Source: Woeseiaceae bacterium (lineage in GTDB: Bacteria; Pseudomonadota; Gammaproteobacteria; Steroidobacterales; Woeseiaceae). From it: a DNA stretch of 64,000 nucleotides. The position numbers were made by a program, and so were the translations under genes. Location of the stretch: positions 1 through 64,000 of the forward strand of contig JANQGQ010000012.1 of assembly GCA_028277185.1 (NCBI GenBank), in the 5' to 3' direction. Each line of letters begins with the position of its first letter. Position 1 is the first letter of the stretch. The notes beneath the pieces are model-generated. The model was not told the origin of the DNA, made no database searches, and worked only from the letters and a program-made list of their open reading frames with translations. Below are positions 1-8,198 of the stretch, in pieces.

Positions 1-60
1 CTGGCGGCGTTGCGGCTCCTCGCCATAGCCCCGCTATGACTCGTCGCCGCGCCTTGCCAG
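1..60. repeat. Imperfect 60-nt palindrome at window edge
   Basis: The outer arms ctggc (1-5) and gccag (56-60), the middle arms gcggc (12-16) and gccgc (46-50), and the inner arms catagc (24-29) and gctatg (33-38) pair around a ccc loop. The whole stretch could form a cruciform or a long RNA hairpin. It may be a dispersed repeat or the end of a structure cut by the window edge. Its function is unknown. Confidence 0.5.
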
Positions 61-181
61 CCACGAAAATCCGCTGCCGACTCATTCAACGAATTAACCA
101 GACAGGACGCTAGAGTATTATTTTTTATTTACAGAAATGCTTTAACGGCGCATCCTGAGACGCCGAACCGAGGATGTCGCC

Positions 182-1303
182 TTGTTTCCGCGACCGGAAT
201 TCGAGCTCGTCGAGGACCAGAAACGCATTCTGCGCCACTTGCGGCGACACGGGGTCTGTTCCCGCACGGAACTGTCGCATACGTTGAAGATCAACAACGG
301 CGTCGTTACGCGTCTGACGCGCGAACTGATCGCGCTCGGACTGATCTCGGAGGGCGAGCAAACGAAACCCGGCGGCCGGGGCCGGCCGTCGCTGCCGCTG
401 GCGCTACGCTCCGACGGTGCGTACGCCGTGGGGATTGCCATCAACATCGGTTGGGTCGACATCACGGTCGTGAATTTCGCCGGTGAATCGATCGCCCGGA
501 CGAGTTTCGAATACGACGCCGTCGATCCCGGCCGCTTCGCCGACGACCTCAACGCGCAGGTGTCCGCTGTGCTGCGCTCGTCGAGCGTTCTGCGAGCGCG
601 CTTTCTGGGCTTCGGTATCGCCGTTCCGGGCTTTGCCCAACAGTCGCCGGCGAGACGATTCACGGTGGACCGTCTTCGCCTCTGGCGCAACGTCGATCTG
701 GCGAAGCTGTTTCGAAAGAATCTGGGCGGACCGGTCTGGATCGAGAACGATGCCAACGCCGCAGCCCTCGCGGAGTACTACTGCGATGCAATGTACAGCG
801 TGGACAGCATGCTGTTGTTCTATCTTGGATTCGGCGTGGGCGGCGGCTGTATTGCCGGCGGCAGGTTGTTCCGTGGAACGCATCTGAATGCCGGCGAGAT
901 CGGCGCGATGTTCCCTCTCGACGAGCCCAGGCCGTCGGCCCTCGATCTCGCGTCGGCCCTGAACGACGGCGGGGACCATTCGTTCTCCCTGCTCGATCTT
1001 CGCGACCGTGACGATTCTGCGGAACACCGGGTACGCGACTGGTCACGGCGCGCCGCCGACCAGCTGTACGTCGCCGCGCTCGCCGGGGCGTGCTGGTTCG
1101 ACCCCGGAGCGATCGTCGTCGGCGGTACCCTCCCCAACTGGACGACGGAGCTTTTGGCTCAGCATCTGCGGGAGAAGGACTGGAAGGGCGCGATCGGCGA
1201 TCGCCCCATACCCGTTATCCGGCATTCGGTCCTCAAGGGCTCCGCGGCGGCCATCGGTGCCGCGATCCTGCCAATGCACGAGACCGTCAGCCCCGAAATC
1301 TGA
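182..1303 (+). CDS. ROK-family transcriptional regulator
   Basis: This is a sugar-sensing type repressor or activator of the NagC/Mlc class, with an N-terminal winged helix-turn-helix (about residues 10-65) and a ROK sugar-kinase-like fold behind it. The kinase-fold aspartate is present in WIENDANAA. The phosphate-binding DxGxT loop is not kept, as expected for a regulator, and the usual Cys-rich zinc motif after the NAGEIG segment is absent. The start is TTG at 182, chosen because gagga sits about 7 nt upstream and no ATG lies near. A receptor and two phosphodiesterases follow in the same direction, so it probably controls that unit through the palindrome at 1313-1341. The ligand is unknown. 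Confidence 0.85.
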   Translation: MFPRPEFELVEDQKRILRHLRRHGVCSRTELSHTLKINNGVVTRLTRELIALGLISEGEQTKPGGRGRPSLPLALRSDGAYAVGIAINIGWVDITVVNFAGESIARTSFEYDAVDPGRFADDLNAQVSAVLRSSSVLRARFLGFGIAVPGFAQQSPARRFTVDRLRLWRNVDLAKLFRKNLGGPVWIENDANAAALAEYYCDAMYSVDSMLLFYLGFGVGGGCIAGGRLFRGTHLNAGEIGAMFPLDEPRPSALDLASALNDGGDHSFSLLDLRDRDDSAEHRVRDWSRRAADQLYVAALAGACWFDPGAIVVGGTLPNWTTELLAQHLREKDWKGAIGDRPIPVIRHSVLKGSAAAIGAAILPMHETVSPEI

Positions 1304-1312
1304 AGAAAACAT

Positions 1313-1341
1313 TTAATTTATTTTCTGTGAAAATATATTAA
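1313..1341. promoter_or_regulatory. Operator-like palindrome between ROK regulator and TonB receptor
   Basis: The arms ttaatttattttc (1313-1325) and gaaaatatattaa (1329-1341) pair at 12 of 13 positions around a tgt centre. The AT-rich form resembles binding sites of NagC/Mlc-type ROK proteins, which is family knowledge. It lies 71 nt before the receptor start. A similar half (ttatttacagaaat) occurs near 126-139 before the regulator itself, which hints at autoregulation. Confidence 0.6.
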
Positions 1342-1412
1342 GTTGTCACATTCCCCCAGCGTAATACCGCGTCAGATGACAGCAGCAGCGCCACTACAAG
1401 AGGGGAAATCCC

Positions 1413-3956
1413 ATGACGAAGCGTTTCGGGCCGGTCGCCATCATTGCTCTGGCCGCGGCGACGTCGGCGGTCGCACAGGAAACGGGGGCCAGCGGCAGCG
1501 AGCTCGAGGCCGCCAGCGTCGAGGAGATCGTCGTTACCGGTTATCGTCGAAGCATCGCCGAATCGCTGGCCGTCAAGCGCAACTACACCGGCGTGGTTGA
1601 CGCGATACTCGCGGAAGACATCGGCCAGTTCCCTCAGTCCAACGTCTCGGAGGCCATTCAGCGCATCTCCGGCGTTCAGATCCGGCGCGACTTCGCCGGA
1701 GCGGTCGGGAACGAAATCAGCATCCGCGGTCTGCCGCCGGAGTACACCCAGACGATCATCAATGGGCGGGTTGCGCCGACCAACGACGACGAGCGAACGT
1801 TCAATTTCAACATCCTGCCGGCCGAGCTGTTCGAGGCCGTCGAAGTCTACAAGTCACCCACCGCCGATCAGCCCGAGGGCGGGGTTGGCGGGACCATCGC
1901 CATGCGTACCATTCGCCCGGCGTCGCTGACCGAGAACATCGCCGTCGTCAGCCTCGAAGGCGTCTACAACGAAATCACCGAAACCACGCGGCCGCGCGGA
2001 TCGGTCGTCGCGGGCGCCAACTGGGGGCGCTTCGGCGCGGCCGTCGGCGTCGGTCACGCGCAGTTCACCGCTGCGTCCCAGGCATACGATACGCCGCGCT
2101 GGACCCGGCGCGACTTCGACGTCGACGGCGATGGCACCGACGAGTTCGAAGACGTCTTCCTGATGGACCTGCCGCGACTGATTCATCAGGAGCAGGACGT
2201 CGAACGGACTACCTTCAGCTCCGTGCTCGAGTTCCGTCCCACGGACGCATTCTCGATTGCGCTGGATGCGTTCTACGTCGACAATCAACGGACCGAAGAC
2301 CGCTTCACGCCCATCTGGTTCTTTCGATCCGGCAGCGGCATTCAGGACATCGCGGTCGCTAACGGAGCCGTCGAGTTCATTGCTTTCGACGACGTATTGC
2401 TCCGGTCCGAAAACTTCTCGCGCACGAACGACACGCAGACCTACAGCATCGGGCTCGGGATCGAGCGCGACCTGGACGACTGGATTCTGTCCGCCGACAT
2501 AGGACTGGCCGAGACCGAGGACGAGTTCACGTTCTTTCGCTACTTCGCCGATGCGAACGCGCCGGCCGCCTACGACATTCGCGAAGACAACGACTATTTC
2601 GATATCCGAACGCCGCTCGACCTGAGCGATCCCGACGCCTACACGATGAGCGAGTACGAGCGCCGGCTGACCCTGTTGAACGATCGCGAGTTGTCCGCGT
2701 CCTTCGACGCCCGCCGGCCGCTGGACAACGGCTGGGAGCTTAAGTTGGGGGCAAACTATCGGGACAGGACGAAAGACCGCCGCCGCTTCCGCAGCCGGGT
2801 TCGCGGAATCTCCGAACCGTTTGCCCCCGTTGCCACCGTATTCCGTGGGTTCGAACCGGACAGCAGCGTACCGGGCGAGCTCCGGTCGTTTGCGATCCAC
2901 GATCTCGATCTCGCCTTCCAGACCTACACCAGCGACCTCGACCCGACCGCCAACGAGGAGATAAACAACGCCTACGACGTCAACGAGGAACTCCTGGCCG
3001 GCTATGCGATGGCAAGCTATGCGGACGAAACCTGGCTGTTCAACGTCGGAGCCCGGATCATTGGGACGGACATAAGCTCCGCCGGATTTCAGCTCGAGGA
3101 ATCGACGGGCGCATTTACGCCAATCCGGCTGAACTCCTCCTACACGGATGTCCTGCCAAGTGCGAGTGTGCGCTACACGGCGCGGGAAAACCTCTACCTC
3201 CGTTTCGCGGCCGCGCGCGTGATGACGCGGCCCGCGCTGACCGATCTTGCCGCCTACCGCGAAATCGACGACGTCAGCCTTACCGGCTCGTCCGGTAATC
3301 CCGACCTCGACCCGTTTCGGGCCAATCAGATCGACGTGTCGGTGGAGTGGTATTTTTCGGACGACAGCCTGTTGGCGGCGGGATACTTCTTCAAGGACGT
3401 CGAATCGTTCGTCGGGAACGTCACGACAAATCAGGAGATCGACGGGCAGATATATGCGATCACTCAGCCGGTCAACCGCAACAACGCAACGATCGACGGC
3501 TTCGAGCTGAACTACCAGCAACCGTTTACGTTTCTGCCCGCGTTGCTCTCCAACTTCGGCGTCATCGCGAACTTCACCTATACCGACAGCTCGTTCGAAG
3601 AGGTATTGGACGAAGGTGGCAGCATCAGCTACGGGCTTCCGCAGAACAGCCGGACCAGCTACAACCTGATCGCTTACTACGACGACGGCCGCGTCTCGGT
3701 CCGGCTGGCGCACAACTTCCGCGAGCGGTTCCTCCGGGAAGTACCCAATCCGGAGGACGGCCTGAAGTATCGGGATGACGTCCGGCAGACCGACCTTTCG
3801 TTTCGGGTCAACGCAACCGACAATCTCCAGATCGTCGCGGACGTTTTGAACCTGTTCGACGACAGGACGGAAGAGTTCGTGTTCGAGGAGCGGCTTACCG
3901 ACGGCGCGTTCACGGTTGGCCGAACCGTCCAGTTTGGCGTCAGAGCACAGTTCTGA
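1413..3956 (+). CDS. TonB-dependent outer-membrane receptor (TonB-Xanth-Caul type)
   Basis: This is an 847-residue outer-membrane active transporter. It has a signal peptide ending near AVAQE, a TonB-box-like segment EEIVVTGYRRS, a plug domain (about residues 50-160, with SIRGLPPEYTQTIINGR) and a C-terminal 22-strand barrel ending in the aromatic-rich VQFGVRAQF. The plug wording matches the TIGR01782 class, often linked to carbohydrate or complex-substrate uptake. The start ATG follows gagggg at about 8 nt. The next two genes encode exported phosphodiesterases, so the imported ligand may be a glycerophosphodiester or a compound freed from one. The substrate is inference. Confidence 0.93.
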   Translation: MTKRFGPVAIIALAAATSAVAQETGASGSELEAASVEEIVVTGYRRSIAESLAVKRNYTGVVDAILAEDIGQFPQSNVSEAIQRISGVQIRRDFAGAVGNEISIRGLPPEYTQTIINGRVAPTNDDERTFNFNILPAELFEAVEVYKSPTADQPEGGVGGTIAMRTIRPASLTENIAVVSLEGVYNEITETTRPRGSVVAGANWGRFGAAVGVGHAQFTAASQAYDTPRWTRRDFDVDGDGTDEFEDVFLMDLPRLIHQEQDVERTTFSSVLEFRPTDAFSIALDAFYVDNQRTEDRFTPIWFFRSGSGIQDIAVANGAVEFIAFDDVLLRSENFSRTNDTQTYSIGLGIERDLDDWILSADIGLAETEDEFTFFRYFADANAPAAYDIREDNDYFDIRTPLDLSDPDAYTMSEYERRLTLLNDRELSASFDARRPLDNGWELKLGANYRDRTKDRRRFRSRVRGISEPFAPVATVFRGFEPDSSVPGELRSFAIHDLDLAFQTYTSDLDPTANEEINNAYDVNEELLAGYAMASYADETWLFNVGARIIGTDISSAGFQLEESTGAFTPIRLNSSYTDVLPSASVRYTARENLYLRFAAARVMTRPALTDLAAYREIDDVSLTGSSGNPDLDPFRANQIDVSVEWYFSDDSLLAAGYFFKDVESFVGNVTTNQEIDGQIYAITQPVNRNNATIDGFELNYQQPFTFLPALLSNFGVIANFTYTDSSFEEVLDEGGSISYGLPQNSRTSYNLIAYYDDGRVSVRLAHNFRERFLREVPNPEDGLKYRDDVRQTDLSFRVNATDNLQIVADVLNLFDDRTEEFVFEERLTDGAFTVGRTVQFGVRAQF

Positions 3957-3966
3957 GGGAGACCGG

Positions 3967-4875
3967 ATGACCATCGCCGCAACCTGGCTGCTCATGGCCT
4001 TGTCCGGGAGTACCGTGGACGGCGTCGAGACGTGCTCCGCCAAATACTACCGCGACGTCCTTCTGGGTCCGGCCAGGGGCATCACGTTCGTCGCCGCGCA
4101 CCGCGGCTATCATGCCGTCGCACCGGAAAACTCGTTGTCGGCTATCGACGCGGCGATCGCGGCCGGCATCGAGATCGTCGAGATAGACATCCGGAAGACG
4201 GCGGACGGCGTCTACGTCCTGATGCACGACGAAACCCTCGATCGAACGACCAACGGCAAAGGCCCGATCGTGGAACAGTCCTACGCCGCCGTCAGGCGTC
4301 TGCGCTTACGGGACGCGGACGGCAAGCTGACCGATGAACGCGTCCCGAGCCTTAAAGAGGCGTTGAAGCTGAACGCCGGCCGGACACTGCTCATGCTTGA
4401 CAGCAAAGTCGACCGCCCGGAAGACGTTCAGAGCATCGCGACGCTCGTCAAAGAGCACGACAAGTCCGACGAAGTCATCCTTTACGACTTCCACCCCGAG
4501 ATTGCCATGGCCCTTCGGCAAGCCGTGCCCGGCGCGCTCACGATGCTGCGAATCAAAGAGCGGAAACTCATTCCCTGGTATCTCGCGTCGTATCGGTTCG
4601 AACTGCTCATCGTCGAGCCCGGCTTCGTGGTGACGCGGGCCGGCCCGTCAGGCGAACTGACGGAGCTGGATCTGTTCGTGAATCTGCTGGGGTCGCAGGA
4701 TACGAAGCTCCTGAACGGGGACGTCGGCATGATCGACTCTCTCCTGGCGGCAGACGTCCGGGTGATACAGACCGATCACCCACTGCTGCTCCGGAGCGTG
4801 ATTGCGGAACGCGCGGAAGCGGGCGCGAGGTCCTCCGCCACGCGCCTTTGGCGAGGCTGCGAGGTGCCGAGGTGA
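3967..4875 (+). CDS. Exported glycerophosphodiester phosphodiesterase family protein (first copy)
   Basis: It belongs to the GDPD/PLC-like TIM-barrel family, which cleaves glycerophosphodiesters to glycerol-3-phosphate and an alcohol. Visible signatures are AHRGYHAVAPENS, the metal-binding EIDIR and the general-acid MHDETLDRTTNG. The 302-residue form starts at ATG 3967 after ggga. An upstream in-frame start at 3916 would overlap the receptor gene. The N-terminus MTIAATWLLMALSGS is hydrophobic and suggests export. It lies 10 nt after the receptor and overlaps the next phosphodiesterase, so it is probably in the same transcript. Confidence 0.88.
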   Translation: MTIAATWLLMALSGSTVDGVETCSAKYYRDVLLGPARGITFVAAHRGYHAVAPENSLSAIDAAIAAGIEIVEIDIRKTADGVYVLMHDETLDRTTNGKGPIVEQSYAAVRRLRLRDADGKLTDERVPSLKEALKLNAGRTLLMLDSKVDRPEDVQSIATLVKEHDKSDEVILYDFHPEIAMALRQAVPGALTMLRIKERKLIPWYLASYRFELLIVEPGFVVTRAGPSGELTELDLFVNLLGSQDTKLLNGDVGMIDSLLAADVRVIQTDHPLLLRSVIAERAEAGARSSATRLWRGCEVPR

Positions 4876-5834
4876 GCGGACAACTCCGGATCGTACTGAG
4901 TATCGCCATGGTCCTGACGCTCGGCCCCAATACCGCCTGGAGCAACACGTCCGCGGAATCGCTGATTACCGGGTTGCGCGACAAGTCCGTAATCGTCGTC
5001 GCCCATCGAGGCTGTTGGGAACCCGCGCCGGAAAACTCCATCGAGGCGATCGATCGATGTCGCGCAAAGGGAATTCGGGTAATCGAACTCGACGTGCGGA
5101 CCACGAAAGACAAGGTTCTGGTACTGATGCACGACGGCACGATCGATCGAACGACCAACCGGACCGGACCCGTCGCGGAACTCACCTACGCCGAACTGGC
5201 GTCGGCCCGGTTGCGGGTCGGAGCCGGAGGGGCCGCTGCTTCGGTGTCCGGAGAGTCCGTGCCAACGCTTGCGGCGGCGTTGATCGCGGCGGGCGACGAC
5301 ACGATCGTGAATCTCGACGTCAAGGACGCGGATGCCGACGAAGTGATCGCGGCCGTGATCGCCGCGGGAATGCGGGAACGCGTCATTCTCAAACATCGTG
5401 CCGATCCGCGAAACGCATCGTCGTTCTGCACGGATCGCCTTTCCGGGTTCTTCGTCATGCCGATCCTCGACGAACGACGCGTCGTCCGTCCGGACCGCGT
5501 GATCAGAGAGATACTCGACACCTGCGGCGATCGAAAGAGTTTCGCCTTCGAACTGATATTCAGCCGGATCGAGTACGCGAGGCGTGCGCTCAAGGCAGAC
5601 TATGGCGTCTGCAACCTGTCCTGGTGGGTAAACACGCTGAGGCCGGAGTTTTCGGCGGGCCTTACGGACTCTCTCGCCAAGGACGATCCGGAATCGGTTT
5701 GGGGTGTTCTTACGGACATGGGCTTCGATCTGATTCAAACCGATCTGCCCGTAAAGGCCCGTTCCTACCTCGCGTTGCGTACGCGGGACGAGCCGAAGGA
5801 GCGCTCCGTTTCTAGCTATTGCTCTCCGGCTTGA
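4872..5834 (+). CDS. Exported glycerophosphodiester phosphodiesterase family protein (second copy)
   Basis: This second GDPD-family barrel has AHRGCWEPAPENS, IELDVR and MHDGTIDRTTNRTG, which carry the catalytic His, Glu, Asp and His positions of the family. The N-terminus is a signal-peptide-like stretch ending around NTAWSN. The GTG start at 4872 overlaps the previous stop codon as GTGA, a typical coupled arrangement. A TTG at 4848 in the same frame is less likely. It shares only the family motifs with its neighbour, so the two copies may act on different diesters. Its 3' end overlaps gpsA on the other strand by 23 nt. Confidence 0.87.
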   Translation: MSGQLRIVLSIAMVLTLGPNTAWSNTSAESLITGLRDKSVIVVAHRGCWEPAPENSIEAIDRCRAKGIRVIELDVRTTKDKVLVLMHDGTIDRTTNRTGPVAELTYAELASARLRVGAGGAAASVSGESVPTLAAALIAAGDDTIVNLDVKDADADEVIAAVIAAGMRERVILKHRADPRNASSFCTDRLSGFFVMPILDERRVVRPDRVIREILDTCGDRKSFAFELIFSRIEYARRALKADYGVCNLSWWVNTLRPEFSAGLTDSLAKDDPESVWGVLTDMGFDLIQTDLPVKARSYLALRTRDEPKERSVSSYCSPA

Positions 5835-6825
5835 GCTCCCGGCTCATCAACGCGCTGACCGCCTCGCGCGGCGAAGCGCCTTCGTAGAGGATCCGGTAGA
5901 CCTGATGGCAAATGGGCATTTCGATGCCCGTCGACTCCGCGACTTCGTGGACCGCCTCGGCGGCGAGGACGCCTTCCACTACCTGCTGAATCTCGTCCTC
6001 GGCTTCGGCTATCGTCTTGCCGTTTGCCAGCGCCAGGCCCATGCGTCGGTTCCGCGACAGATTGTCCGTACAGGTCAGCACGAGATCGCCCATCCCCGCA
6101 AGCCCCATGAACGTCTCCCTGCGCGCGCCGAGCGCGGCACCGAGCCGCGTCATTTCGACGAGCCCGCGGGTGATCATCGCGATGCGTGTGTTGGCGCCGA
6201 AGCCGAGGCCGTCCGACATACCGGCACCGATAGCGAGTACGTTCTTGATCGCGCCACCCACCTCGACACCGACGACGTCGTCCGAGGTATAGGCGCGGAA
6301 GTTTTTGCCCGACAGCGCAACCGCGAGGTCCCCGGCGAACTCCGTGTTGGCAGACGCGATCGTGAGCGCCGTAGGCAGGCCGGCACCGACCTCTTTGGCG
6401 AAGGTCGGCCCCGACAGGACCGCCAGCGGCCGGTCCTCGCCCAGCACTTCCCGCACGACCTGATGCGGGAGCTTCCCCGTGTGCAACTCGAAGCCTTTCG
6501 TCGCCCAGCAAACGCGCGCGTCGTCGGCGAGGAACGGCACGATTGCGGTCGCCGTCTCCCGTAAGGCATGCGACGGCACGGCGATCAGCACGTCGCGGTA
6601 GCCGTCCAGCGCGGCCTCGAGCGTTTCGACCACGTCCAGGTTGTACGGGAACTCCGCGCCCGGCAGATAGCGCCGGTTCTCCCGGTCGCCGGCCATGGCC
6701 CGGATCTGCGCGGTGTCGCGGCCCCACATGCGCACGTCGCGGCCGCCGCGCGCGAACGCAAGCGCCAGCGCGGTGCCCCAGGAGCCGGCACCAATGACCG
6801 CGATGCCGTTCGCGTTTGCGATCAG
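5812..6825 (-). CDS. gpsA: Glycerol-3-phosphate dehydrogenase [NAD(P)+]
   Basis: The cytoplasmic enzyme reduces dihydroxyacetone phosphate to sn-glycerol-3-phosphate for phospholipid synthesis. Clear signatures are the Rossmann loop VIGAGSWGTALA, the segment LSGPTFAKEVGAGLPTA, the catalytic lysine in GGAIKNVLAI and NTRIAMITRG. With the usual start codons the frame opens only at GTG 6735, after the dinucleotide fold. The fold is in frame upstream, so I place the start at CTG 6825, which overlaps the secB stop as CTGA and has ggag 5 nt before it. This gives 337 residues, normal for the family. The yibN-grxC-secB-gpsA order is that of E. coli. Confidence 0.93.
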   Translation of the reverse strand: MIANANGIAVIGAGSWGTALALAFARGGRDVRMWGRDTAQIRAMAGDRENRRYLPGAEFPYNLDVVETLEAALDGYRDVLIAVPSHALRETATAIVPFLADDARVCWATKGFELHTGKLPHQVVREVLGEDRPLAVLSGPTFAKEVGAGLPTALTIASANTEFAGDLAVALSGKNFRAYTSDDVVGVEVGGAIKNVLAIGAGMSDGLGFGANTRIAMITRGLVEMTRLGAALGARRETFMGLAGMGDLVLTCTDNLSRNRRMGLALANGKTIAEAEDEIQQVVEGVLAAEAVHEVAESTGIEMPICHQVYRILYEGASPREAVSALMSRELKPESNS

Positions 6826-7313
6826 TGCGTCTCCGTCGATCCGGCCTCGCCCTGCGCCTGCTGTTGCTTGAGCTGCTCGAGCGACTGCGCATAGAGCGCA
6901 TCGAAGTTGATCGGCTGCAGCAGGAACTCGGGAAAACCGCCCCGCTGCACGAGGTTCGCAATCCCCTCGCGGGCGTAGGGAAACAGCAGGTTGGGGCAGA
7001 AGCTGCCGACCAGCACGCCGAATTCGGCCTCGTTCTGACCCGCTATCTCGAACAATCCGGCCTGCTGTAGCTCGACGAGAAACAGCGTTTTGTCGTCATC
7101 CTTGGCCTTGGTGTCGATCGTGATCGTCAGGACCACCTCATGCAGGTTGTCGTCGATCTTCGTATGCGAGCTGCGCAGGTTCATGTTCGTTTGCGGGGCC
7201 CAGTCCTTCGTCTGAAAAACGCCGGGTGCCTGCGGCGATTCGAAGGAAAGGTCCTTGACGTAGATCTTGATGATCGACAGCCGCTTTTCGGCTGTTCCGT
7301 CCTGTTCTGCCAT
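6822..7313 (-). CDS. secB: Protein-export chaperone SecB
   Basis: SecB is a tetrameric cytoplasmic chaperone that keeps preproteins unfolded and hands them to SecA. The 163-residue protein shows the family landmarks IYVKDLSFESP near the N-terminus, NLHEVVLTITI, and CPNLLFPYAREGIANLVQRGGFPEFLLQPINFD in pieces across the second half. The acidic/Gln-rich tail is the SecA-contact end in known SecB proteins. It lies 9 nt downstream of grxC and overlaps gpsA by 4 nt, so the genes probably form one transcript. Confidence 0.97.
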   Translation of the reverse strand: MAEQDGTAEKRLSIIKIYVKDLSFESPQAPGVFQTKDWAPQTNMNLRSSHTKIDDNLHEVVLTITIDTKAKDDDKTLFLVELQQAGLFEIAGQNEAEFGVLVGSFCPNLLFPYAREGIANLVQRGGFPEFLLQPINFDALYAQSLEQLKQQQAQGEAGSTETH

Positions 7314-7322
7314 GGTGTCTTC

Positions 7323-7604
7323 CTACTTGTTGGTTCGGACGTCATTGCCGGCAAGCAGCTCGTCGAGCTGACCCGACCGGTCGAGTGCGTACAGTTCGTC
7401 GAAGCCGCCGACGTGAACGTCGCCGATGAAGATTTGCGGTACCGTCCGGCGACCGCTACGGGCCTCCATCTCGGCGCGGCGCTCCGGATCGCGCGAGACG
7501 ACGTGCTCGGTGAAGCGCACGCCCTTTTTGGTCAGCAGCATTCGCGCCGCGCCGCAGTAAGAGCACGTTGGCGTGGCGTAGACGACGACTTCGGATTCGT
7601 TCAT
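7323..7604 (-). CDS. grxC: Glutaredoxin 3
   Basis: This is a 93-residue thiol-disulfide oxidoreductase that uses glutathione. The active-site motif is TCSYCGAAR (CxxC near residues 14-17), followed by the cis-proline segment RTVPQIFIGDVHVGG, which binds glutathione. It is a dithiol-type glutaredoxin of normal length. The ATG at 7604 starts the conserved part. A longer open frame upstream is an artefact of overlap with the rhodanese gene. It lies between the rhodanese and secB genes, as in E. coli. Confidence 0.95.
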   Translation of the reverse strand: MNESEVVVYATPTCSYCGAARMLLTKKGVRFTEHVVSRDPERRAEMEARSGRRTVPQIFIGDVHVGGFDELYALDRSGQLDELLAGNDVRTNK

Positions 7605-7618
7605 GAGATCGATGGCGT

Positions 7619-8074
7619 CTACTTCTTCTTCGCTTTGCCGCCCTTTGCCCTGGTCTTCTTGCCGGTTACCACGGGCAGCCCGTCCTGGTTCCAGGCGTTC
7701 ATTCCGCCCTTTATGCCCCAGGCGCTCTCGAAACCGGCTTTGCGCAACTTGTCCACGGCCTTGCCGGAACTGATACCGGCGTCGCACACGGCGACGATGG
7801 GTTTGGACCGGTCGAGCTTGTCGAGCTTCGAGTCCAGCTCGTCCAGCGGTACGTTCTTCGCGCCCACGATATGGCCGCGGCCGAAGGCCTCGGCGCTGCG
7901 CAGGTCGATGACCGCGGCGTCTTTGTTGATCAGCCCGACGGCCTGGCCCGGCTCGACGTTGATCAGTCCGGACGTCTTGCGGCGGATTTCCGTGAAGACG
8001 ACGAGAAAAAAGCTCGCCAGGAGAGCGACGACCAGAATCGTGTTGTTGGCGACGAACTCGAGATACTGTTCCAT
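7619..8074 (-). CDS. yibN: Membrane-anchored rhodanese-like protein (YibN type)
   Basis: The 151-residue protein has an N-terminal transmembrane helix (about residues 10-28, VANNTILVVALLASFFLVV) and one rhodanese domain. The DLRSAEAFGRGHIVGAKNVP segment is typical, and the candidate active-site cysteine lies in VCDAGISSGKA. Such proteins handle sulfane sulfur or thiol redox. The E. coli relative YibN sits in the same operon position. The Lys-rich tail TRAKGGKAKKK is unusual. The start at ATG 8074 is clear because the upstream part of the longer frame is not conserved protein. Confidence 0.92.
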   Translation of the reverse strand: MEQYLEFVANNTILVVALLASFFLVVFTEIRRKTSGLINVEPGQAVGLINKDAAVIDLRSAEAFGRGHIVGAKNVPLDELDSKLDKLDRSKPIVAVCDAGISSGKAVDKLRKAGFESAWGIKGGMNAWNQDGLPVVTGKKTRAKGGKAKKK

Positions 8075-8198
8075 GGAATAGGCTGCGGCGGACCATTTGA
8101 GCGACCGCGCATTGTACCAGCGTGAGGGGGCCTTGGAGCGGACACTCCAGCGGTCCCGCCAATTTGGCGCTTCCGGCGGCCCCGGCCGACGCCGTAGA

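Noticed and set aside
1854-4043. Open frame of 729 codons on the minus strand opposite the first TonB receptor
   Set aside because: It lies antisense to a clear receptor and phosphodiesterase gene, has no recognisable domain and is explained by high G+C codon use.
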